A stretch of 64,000 nt of DNA from contig NZ_JADNRC010000010.1 of assembly GCF_015594725.1 (NCBI RefSeq), forward strand, positions 1 to 64,000, in the 5' to 3' direction. A model generated the notes under the pieces. The model did no database searches. It had not been told where the DNA came from and saw nothing but the letters and a program-made list of their open reading frames with translations. Below, one piece after another: positions 56,948 through 64,000 of the stretch. The DNA is from Flavobacterium sp. ALJ2 (GTDB lineage Bacteria > Bacteroidota > Bacteroidia > Flavobacteriales > Flavobacteriaceae). The number at the start of each line of letters is the position of its first letter. Within the stretch, counting starts at the first letter, position 1. The position numbers and the translations under genes were made by a program.

Positions 56948-58087
56948 TTATTTAAGCGAGTCTTGGATACTAATTTTTTCTCCATTTTTAAATGCAATCA
57001 AAAAAGCGGAGTCATACCCCTTGGCTTTTGCTTCTTGCAAATATTTTTTTGCTTGATTATAATCGGCTGTTTGTTGATACGTATATTTATAAACATTATT
57101 CTCATATACCACAGCAACTCCTGTTAAGCCTTTGAAATTTGCTGGTGCTAATGACGTCTTTTTTATACTAGCCAAAAGTTGTACCTTATATATAGAACCA
57201 TCTAAATTAGGTTTTGCAGTAGCTTTTTGAGATGGAGCATTTGTTGTTTTTACTGGTGTAGAATCCTTCACTGCTTTTTCAGAAGGCTTTTCATCGACAG
57301 GTTCACCAGAACCACTGCCGAAATATTCTTTTTTATAACTAATAATTGCTCCAGCAATAGCTTTTGCATATTCATTTTGTCCTTCTTCTGAATTTAAGAT
57401 ATCTCCCTCGGCTGTATTAGAAATAAAACCTGTTTCTACCAAAACTCTTGGCATATATGCTTTATGAAGTACCATAAAAGGGGCTTGTTTTACTCCACCT
57501 CCACGCAGTTTTTTACCCATTAAACCAAAAGCATCCTCAATTTTACTAGCCAAGGCAATACTATAATCTAAATATTCTTCCTGCATTAAAGTCATCCCAA
57601 TCATTGATTCTGGTGAATTCGGATCAAATCCTTCGTATTTTTGCTTGTAATCTTTCTCCATTGTAATAACAGAGTTCTCATTTTTAGCAACCTCAAGATT
57701 AGACGCTGCTTTATTCATTCCCATTACATAGGTTTCAGTCCCAAATGCTGCCGCATTTTTATTTGCATTACAGTGTATAGATACAAAAATACTAGAATTT
57801 GCTCTATTAGCAATATTCGCTCTTTCAATCAATCCTATGAACACATCTGTTTTACGAGTATATATTACACTAACATTTGGATAAGACTCCAATATTTTTC
57901 CAACTTTTAATACTATTGCCAAAGCAATATTTTTCTCAATACGTCCGCTGTAAACTGCTCCAAAATCATGATCACCATGCCCTGCATCTAAAGTTACTTT
58001 AAAAACGTTAGATTGACTATAGGCGCAAAATGACATTATCATTAGAAAAAAACTAAATATTACCCTATTTTTGTTAAATATATCCAT
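56948..58087 (-). CDS. N-acetylmuramoyl-L-alanine amidase (AmiC-type) with SPOR-like domain
   Basis: From the ATG at 58085-58087 the protein is 379 residues with a signal peptide. The Amidase_3 domain (about 28-250) shows LDAGHGDHDFGA, SIHCNANKN, GTETYVMG and a VETGFISN segment with zinc ligands. A Pro/Lys linker leads to a C-terminal SPOR-like domain (about 300-379, YKVQLLASIKK...KYLQEAKAKGYDSAFLIAF). It splits peptidoglycan stems during cell separation, at the septum. Gene order amidase-MCE is common in Bacteroidota. Confidence 0.92.
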   Translation of the reverse strand: MDIFNKNRVIFSFFLMIMSFCAYSQSNVFKVTLDAGHGDHDFGAVYSGRIEKNIALAIVLKVGKILESYPNVSVIYTRKTDVFIGLIERANIANRANSSIFVSIHCNANKNAAAFGTETYVMGMNKAASNLEVAKNENSVITMEKDYKQKYEGFDPNSPESMIGMTLMQEEYLDYSIALASKIEDAFGLMGKKLRGGGVKQAPFMVLHKAYMPRVLVETGFISNTAEGDILNSEEGQNEYAKAIAGAIISYKKEYFGSGSGEPVDEKPSEKAVKDSTPVKTTNAPSQKATAKPNLDGSIYKVQLLASIKKTSLAPANFKGLTGVAVVYENNVYKYTYQQTADYNQAKKYLQEAKAKGYDSAFLIAFKNGEKISIQDSLK

Positions 58088-58136
58088 ATAATCCAAAAGT
58101 TAATTTTAATAAAATACAACACTATAATTTTTTCAA

Positions 58137-60872
58137 TTGACTATTTTTGACAAAAAATTATATGTAAGTTTGACATGTCAAAAAACAAGCCATATTTTTA
58201 CAAAAATAGTATTTAAACCTTTGCATACAAACTTATTTAATATCGTTTTATTATCATTTTTCCTAACACTAGGATGTGGTAAAGTATATTCACAAGATAC
58301 GAACAAAAAAAAGAAAGCTACAAACGCTAGTAAACAGCTAGATAGCATAAAAACAATAACAACTATAGACTCTATAAAGGTAGATAGTATAAAACCCAAA
58401 AAAGCTTTTCTGGATGGCAAAGTAAAATACAAAGCTAAGGATTATGCAAAGATTGATCAAAAGCGCAAGCTCATTACCTTATATAATGAAGCTGAATTGT
58501 ATTACCAAGATGTTGAGTTAAAATCGGGTATCATTGTTTTAGATTACGAAAAAAATGAAGTTTATGCGGGTCGACTAAAAGATTCTGCAGGTGTGTATAC
58601 TCAATATCCTAATTTTAAACAAGGGGCAAGTGCTGTTGAGCCAGACTCTATTCGGTTTAATTTTAAAACTAAAAAAGCTTTAATTTGGAATTCAAGATCA
58701 GAACAAGGTGAGTTTAGAATAAAAGCCAACATTACAAAAAAAGAAAACGACTCTGTTTATTTCTTAAAAGGAGCTCGATTTACTACTGCAAAAGATATTG
58801 ATAACCCTGAATACTATTTTCAAACAAATAAAGTTAAATTCATTCCTGGGAAAAAAGTAATCACTGGATTAACCAATATGGTAATTGCTGATGTCCCTAC
58901 TCCAATTGCTTTACCCTTTGCTTATTTTCCTATGTCTTCAGAAAAAAGTATTTCTGGTTTAATTCTACCAAGTTATAATGACTCAAATACTCGAGGATTC
59001 TCATTACAAAACGGTGGTTATTATTTTGCTTTGAGCGATAATTATGACTTAACTGTCTTAGGAGATTATTACACAAACGGAAGCTACGCTATGCGTTTTG
59101 AATCTGCTTATGCAAAAAGATATAAATATAGAGGTAATATAAATATTCGTTTTGAAAATTTAATATCTAGCGAAAGAGGATACCCAGATTATTCTAAACA
59201 AAATATATACAATATCCAGTGGTCCCATTCTAAGGACACAAAAGCAAGCCCAAATTCAAGTTTTTCTGCTTCGGTAAATATGGGTAGTAGTAAATACTTT
59301 AAACAATCTATAAACCAGGCTAATATTGGATCTAACTTAAATAATACATTAAGCTCATCCGTTTCCTATAGTAAAACCTTTAATACTTTACCACAAATAC
59401 GTACATCGTTAACCGCCACACATTCACAAAATACTCAAACACAAGTCATCAATATGACTTTACCAACGCTAGAGGCAAGTGTAGATAGAATTTACCCATT
59501 TGTAGGAAAGAATGGTGTTAAAAAAGGATTTATTAAAAACATCAACTTTCAATACAACCTAAGTGGTAAAAATAGTATCGTAACAACCGATTCTCTTTTT
59601 TTTAAACCTCAAATGTTTGACAATGCAAAAATCGGAGCCAAGCACAGTATTCCAATAAGCACCAATTTTAAATTATTTAAATATTTTAGCGCTAGTACAA
59701 CTGCAAATTATCAAGAAGTATGGCAAACAAGCACTATAAATAAAACATATGATACAGAACAAAGTAAGGTTGTTGAAAAGGCAGTAAACGGTTTTGATGC
59801 TTATAGAACATACTCATTTAGCTCAAGCCTTGGTACTACCATATACGGTACTTTTAATTTTGGTGAAGACAAAAAAATAAAAGCCATTCGCCACGTAATG
59901 CGTCCATCAGTTTCGTATGGATACACTCCTAGTTTTGAGAAATATTACGATACGTATGCTAGTGATGCTAGTGGAACTATAATTAAAGAATACAGCCGTT
60001 TTGAAGGAGGTATATTTGGAGCGCCAGGTAACAGCAACTCTAATATTGTAGGATTTGATCTAAGTAATACTTTTGAAGCAAAAGTTACTGATAAAGACAG
60101 CACAAAAACAGAGCCTAAAAAAATAATGTTGCTTAACAATTTAAACTTCTCTACAAGTTATAACTTTAATGCAGACGGAATTACATCATTCGCATGGCAG
60201 CCTTTAAGAGTTAGTGGTGGAACCCAACTTCTTGACAATAAAATGAATGTTAATTTTGGAGCCACATTAAATCCTTATGCGATAGACAATTCTGGTAAAC
60301 AAATGAACATTTTCAACATAGATAATGGAGGAAGTTTATTCAGAATGACTAGTGCAAACATGACATTAAACTACTCTATTTCGAATAAAGAAAAAAGTAA
60401 AAAAGAAGACAATAGTCAAAACACAAGAAATGGTGGTCGTGAAGATGATTTATTTGGAAGAAGCAATGATTTAAATGATCAACGTAAAAGTCAGTTTGAT
60501 GGTTCAGAAGAAAAGGATAACGAAATAACCGAATTTTTCAACGCAAAACTTCCATGGGACATGACACTAGCTTACTCCCTAACATATGGAAATGCCATGA
60601 GAGAAAACAAAATCATCGGAAACTCTATAATGATTTCTGCAAATATGGATATTACCCCTAAATGGAAAGGTGGTATATCTACAGGTTATGATTTTGTACA
60701 AAAGGGCGTTACTTTTACCCAACTTCGCTTTGAAAGAGATTTATTAAGCTGGAGAATGGATTTTAATTGGACTCCAATTGGCCCATATTCAAACTGGAAC
60801 TTCTTCATCGGAATAAAATCTGGAGTTCTTAGCGATATCAAATGGAACAAAAGAAGCACTATAAACAGATAA
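58137..60872 (+). CDS. LPS-assembly outer-membrane protein LptD-like
   Basis: The longest frame gives 911 residues. The true start is uncertain: 58137 (TTG) overlaps -7-like boxes (58142-58149 and 58165-58172), and a TTG at 58221 would give a neat signal peptide ending VYSQ. After that come an OstA-like domain (about 75-230, DYEKNEVYAGRLKD, WNSRSEQGEFRIKA) and a long barrel with FPMSSEKSISGLILPSYNDS and a C-terminal RMDFNWTPIGPYSNWNFF. LptD inserts LPS into the outer leaflet. It is divergent from the amidase gene. Confidence 0.88.
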   Translation: MTIFDKKLYVSLTCQKTSHIFTKIVFKPLHTNLFNIVLLSFFLTLGCGKVYSQDTNKKKKATNASKQLDSIKTITTIDSIKVDSIKPKKAFLDGKVKYKAKDYAKIDQKRKLITLYNEAELYYQDVELKSGIIVLDYEKNEVYAGRLKDSAGVYTQYPNFKQGASAVEPDSIRFNFKTKKALIWNSRSEQGEFRIKANITKKENDSVYFLKGARFTTAKDIDNPEYYFQTNKVKFIPGKKVITGLTNMVIADVPTPIALPFAYFPMSSEKSISGLILPSYNDSNTRGFSLQNGGYYFALSDNYDLTVLGDYYTNGSYAMRFESAYAKRYKYRGNINIRFENLISSERGYPDYSKQNIYNIQWSHSKDTKASPNSSFSASVNMGSSKYFKQSINQANIGSNLNNTLSSSVSYSKTFNTLPQIRTSLTATHSQNTQTQVINMTLPTLEASVDRIYPFVGKNGVKKGFIKNINFQYNLSGKNSIVTTDSLFFKPQMFDNAKIGAKHSIPISTNFKLFKYFSASTTANYQEVWQTSTINKTYDTEQSKVVEKAVNGFDAYRTYSFSSSLGTTIYGTFNFGEDKKIKAIRHVMRPSVSYGYTPSFEKYYDTYASDASGTIIKEYSRFEGGIFGAPGNSNSNIVGFDLSNTFEAKVTDKDSTKTEPKKIMLLNNLNFSTSYNFNADGITSFAWQPLRVSGGTQLLDNKMNVNFGATLNPYAIDNSGKQMNIFNIDNGGSLFRMTSANMTLNYSISNKEKSKKEDNSQNTRNGGREDDLFGRSNDLNDQRKSQFDGSEEKDNEITEFFNAKLPWDMTLAYSLTYGNAMRENKIIGNSIMISANMDITPKWKGGISTGYDFVQKGVTFTQLRFERDLLSWRMDFNWTPIGPYSNWNFFIGIKSGVLSDIKWNKRSTINR

Positions 60873-60920
60873 GTTAATGCTGCTACAAATAAAACACATT
60901 TAATATAAATTGATACAATC

Positions 60921-61301
60921 ATGAAAAAAATCATATTTACCGAAAATGCTCCAGCCCCTATTGGTCCATACAACCAAGCTGTTTTAAAGAACGACACACT
61001 TTATGCATCTGGTCAAATTGCTATTAATCCTCAATCAGGAGAATTGATTACAGATAATATTCTTGATGAGACCAAACAAGTAATGCAAAATATTGCTGCT
61101 ATTCTAGAAGCTGCAAACATGACTTTTGATCATATTGTAAAAGCAACTATTTTTATAATAGACATGAACAATTTTGCTGCTATCAATAGCGTATATGGTT
61201 CTTATTTTGACGAAAAAACTGCTCCTGCACGCGAAACAGTTCAAGTAGCTTGCTTGCCTAAAAACGTAAATGTAGAAATTTCTATAATTGCAGTACGATA
61301 A
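60921..61301 (+). CDS. RidA-family 2-iminobutanoate/2-iminopropanoate deaminase
   Basis: The 126-residue protein has the RidA pattern IGPYNQAVLKNDTLYASGQI, a catalytic Arg in APARETVQVACLPKN, and VEISIIAVR at the C-terminus. RidA hydrolyses reactive enamines and imines formed by PLP enzymes. It is 48 bp downstream of lptD and may be co-transcribed. Confidence 0.92.
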   Translation: MKKIIFTENAPAPIGPYNQAVLKNDTLYASGQIAINPQSGELITDNILDETKQVMQNIAAILEAANMTFDHIVKATIFIIDMNNFAAINSVYGSYFDEKTAPARETVQVACLPKNVNVEISIIAVR

Positions 61302-61613
61302 CAATTAGCATTATAATAATGTGCCAAAGTACAAAGGTAACCTGCGGCACATTATTACATCACACATACAAATCTTTCCAATCATTCTTAAAGGAAAATT
61401 TTAAATTTATTCTAAACCCAAATTCTCTGTTCTCTTTATTTTTTAAATTGATTCTGTTTTTACTTAAAAATAGAACCACATCTTCTTTATTTTTATCAAA
61501 AACACCTATTGGGTTTACGATACCTCTTTTATAAATTAAAATAGATCCGAGTAAGAAACAAAAAAACCGCCTCAAATATTGAAACGGTTCGTTATAAAAT
61601 TTAATATAGATTT
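61302..61613. other. Intergenic region between ridA and mgsA
   Basis: Two hairpins are present. A 12-bp stem (61314-61325 with 61346-61357) with a 20-nt loop follows ridA. An 11-bp stem with two G-U pairs near 61564-61590, followed on the minus strand by seven T residues, terminates mgsA. The middle has no convincing gene, only a 71-codon minus-strand frame that begins in the mgsA terminator. Confidence 0.55.
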
Positions 61614-61997
61614 TTACAATTGTAACGCGATAGCATTGAGTAACAACTGTGCAGAAGCTTCATTAGTCGCCAATGGTACATTATGCACATCACAAACACG
61701 GATTAACATATTAATATCGACTTCATGAGCATGGCTTGCTAGCGGATCCTTAAAAAAGAAAACCATCTGTGTTTTACCCTCAGCTACTCTTGCAGCAATT
61801 TGAGCATCTCCTCCCATAGGGCCTGAAAGCATCTTTCGAACTTTAAAACCAGCATTTATAGCTTTACTCCCAGTAGTTCCTGTTGCGATAAGTTTAATAT
61901 TTTCCTTAAGTAGGAGTGTTTTGTTTTTATTTAAAAACTGAACCATGTCTGCTTTCTTACCATCATGGGCTATAATAGCAATCTCCATACTTTTCAT
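61614..61997 (-). CDS. mgsA: Methylglyoxal synthase
   Basis: The 127-residue protein converts dihydroxyacetone phosphate to methylglyoxal and phosphate. Motifs are IAHDGKKADM, ATGTTGSKA, the SGPMGGDAQIAARV segment with the catalytic Asp, and FFKDPLASHAHEVDI. The gene starts 6 bp after the kinase gene and so belongs to its operon. Together with gapA it suggests glycolytic overflow control. An alternative ATG three codons in (MEIAIIAHDG) cannot be excluded. Confidence 0.95.
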   Translation of the reverse strand: MKSMEIAIIAHDGKKADMVQFLNKNKTLLLKENIKLIATGTTGSKAINAGFKVRKMLSGPMGGDAQIAARVAEGKTQMVFFFKDPLASHAHEVDINMLIRVCDVHNVPLATNEASAQLLLNAIALQL

Positions 61998-62003
61998 CTA
62001 CTT

Positions 62004-62855
62004 TTATTTGTTAGAAATATGATATGCAATAAGCCCATCAATTGGACGTCTTAAAACATTACCTAATTTCAATTCGTATTTATCAAAAGTTTCTTGTAAT
62101 TCATCTTTTAAATAGTAAGCAATTGAACCTACAAAATGAACTGGAACTTCTTTACAATTATCAAACTGTTTGATATAATTTTTAACAAATGATTTCATCC
62201 CTTTAAAGATGATTTTTCTACAAAACTCAGAGTCTTTATGCTTAATTAAGAACTTAGCAAAAGTAGCTAAATAAGCATTTGGATTTGGTTCTTTATATAA
62301 TTTGTTTTTAATAAAATCCGGATCCAAGTTGTATTCTTTTGCAAATTCAACAGCCAAATCCTGAGGCATTTTATTAAAATAATATTTTCTAATTAATTCT
62401 TTCCCAAAAACATTACCACTACAATCATCCATTGCGATATAACCTAATGATTGTACTTTTTGGTACAATTGCTTACCATCAAAATAACTACAATTAGACC
62501 CTGTTCCTAAGATACTAACAATTGCTTTCTCTCCTTTTGGAGTAGTCGCATATACTGCCGCATATGTGTCTTCATGAACATCAACAATTGCGTTAACGAA
62601 ATATTTTTGAAAAATTTGCGATAAAGCAATTTTCATTCTATCTGTACCACATCCTGCTCCGTAAAAGAATAAATGTGTAGCTGTGTTTTTATTTTGTAAT
62701 ATATCAAAACGATCATTTAATCGTGTTACGATTTCATCTCCATTAAGAATTTCAGGATTTAAACCTAAGGTTTGTGTTGTGAATAATATCTTGCCATTAT
62801 CATCAATTGCTATCCAATCTGCTTTAGTAGAACCACTATCAACTATTAATTTCAT
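62004..62855 (-). CDS. BadF/BadG-type ATPase, probable N-acetylglucosamine kinase
   Basis: The 283-residue protein has the ASKHA-fold phosphate loops VDSGSTKADW (5-14) and ILGTGSNCSYFDGK, plus YIAMDDCSGNVFGKELIRKYY. It matches the NAGK branch of the BadF/BadG/BcrA/BcrD family. Such genes sit near gapA in many Bacteroidota. It could phosphorylate GlcNAc released by the chitin system in the same window. Substrate specificity is inferred, not shown. It is co-transcribed with mgsA (6-bp gap) and separated from gapA by a terminator. Confidence 0.78.
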   Translation of the reverse strand: MKLIVDSGSTKADWIAIDDNGKILFTTQTLGLNPEILNGDEIVTRLNDRFDILQNKNTATHLFFYGAGCGTDRMKIALSQIFQKYFVNAIVDVHEDTYAAVYATTPKGEKAIVSILGTGSNCSYFDGKQLYQKVQSLGYIAMDDCSGNVFGKELIRKYYFNKMPQDLAVEFAKEYNLDPDFIKNKLYKEPNPNAYLATFAKFLIKHKDSEFCRKIIFKGMKSFVKNYIKQFDNCKEVPVHFVGSIAYYLKDELQETFDKYELKLGNVLRRPIDGLIAYHISNK

Positions 62856-62939
62856 TTTATTTTATTTAGTTTTCGGTTTAGTTTTTCATCTTACAATATT
62901 AAGTGTAATTATTCACATTATTGAGAGTCAAACAAAATA

Positions 62940-62978
62940 ATAAAAAATCCCGCTATCTATTCAATAACGGGATTTTGA
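62940..62978 (-). terminator. Terminator of gapA
   Basis: A GC-containing stem (AATCCCG with CGGGATT, extended by a U-G pair and two AT pairs on the minus strand) is followed by six T residues about 20 nt past the gapA stop. Confidence 0.85.
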
Positions 62979-62991
62979 AATGTATATAAAA

Positions 62992-63999
<1,008 letters not shown>

Positions 64000-64000
64000 T

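Noticed and set aside
61360-61575. 71-codon minus-strand frame (MRRFFCFLLGS...KDLYV)
   Set aside because: It begins inside the mgsA terminator hairpin, has no promoter box or recognised family, and its composition follows the local AT bias. It could be a gene relic but cannot be supported.

Overview
The window looks like chromosomal DNA of a Flavobacterium-type member of the Bacteroidota. It is AT-rich, many upstream regions carry the Bacteroidota -7 box (TAnnTTTG), and several proteins have type IX secretion system (T9SS) sorting domains. Other lineage markers are a PorP/SprF gene, a SusC/SusD pair, BshA and a split Fe-S electron-transfer pair. No tRNA, rRNA, phage, CRISPR or insertion sequence with a transposase was seen. 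The only RNA gene is a small SRP RNA.

Layout. 1-5149: the 3' end of a large HYR-repeat surface adhesin with a type B T9SS domain, then PorP/SprF and a PorE-like OmpA protein. 5504-9921 (minus): a CAP-domain lipoprotein, then pdxH, rnz, a STAS-like gene, pyrB and pyrR. 10140-15445: a TPR protein, a frameshifted small gene beside a REP-like palindrome, a secreted purple-acid-phosphatase-like enzyme, a decayed DUF418 gene and a 57-residue lipoprotein. 15511-18113 (minus): a YbiT-type ABC-F ATPase and a TlpA-like thioredoxin. 18374-36095: a chitin utilization locus. 36254-38167: fsa-type transaldolase, a dispersed intergenic repeat, an SDR and SRP RNA. 38256-43200: glutaminyl cyclotransferase, imidazolonepropionase, two tiny genes, a coiled-coil membrane protein and formimidoylglutamase. 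43312-50460: DEAD-box helicase, hybrid histidine kinase, a dicarboxylate/glutamate symporter, chorismate synthase and an LpxH-like phosphoesterase. 50591-58087: a small beta-barrel, a PrcB-like lipoprotein, bshA, a second dispersed repeat, a conserved hypothetical, two Fe-S proteins, an MCE protein and a cell-wall amidase. 58137-63996: LptD, RidA, mgsA, an N-acetylglucosamine-kinase-like gene and gapA.

The chitin locus is the main coherent system. A two-catalytic-domain secreted chitinase (GH18-GH18) would cut chitin outside the cell. SusC/SusD would import oligomers and a GH20 enzyme would release GlcNAc. An MFS transporter of the FucP/NagP type would carry GlcNAc across the inner membrane. 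A NagB-PIG-L fusion would act on the amino sugar in the cytoplasm. The BadF-type kinase at 62004-62855 could supply GlcNAc-6-P. A LytS/LytTR two-component pair sits between the two divergent arms. An identical 14-mer lies upstream of both susC and the MFS gene.

The most interesting leads are that shared 14-mer, the NagB-PIG-L fusion with an altered ring-opening motif, two dispersed intergenic elements, a secreted phosphoesterase with three WIGLY-type modules, the asymmetric ABC-F ATP sites and a structured leader in front of a tiny basic gene. No entirely new defence or mobile system was found.
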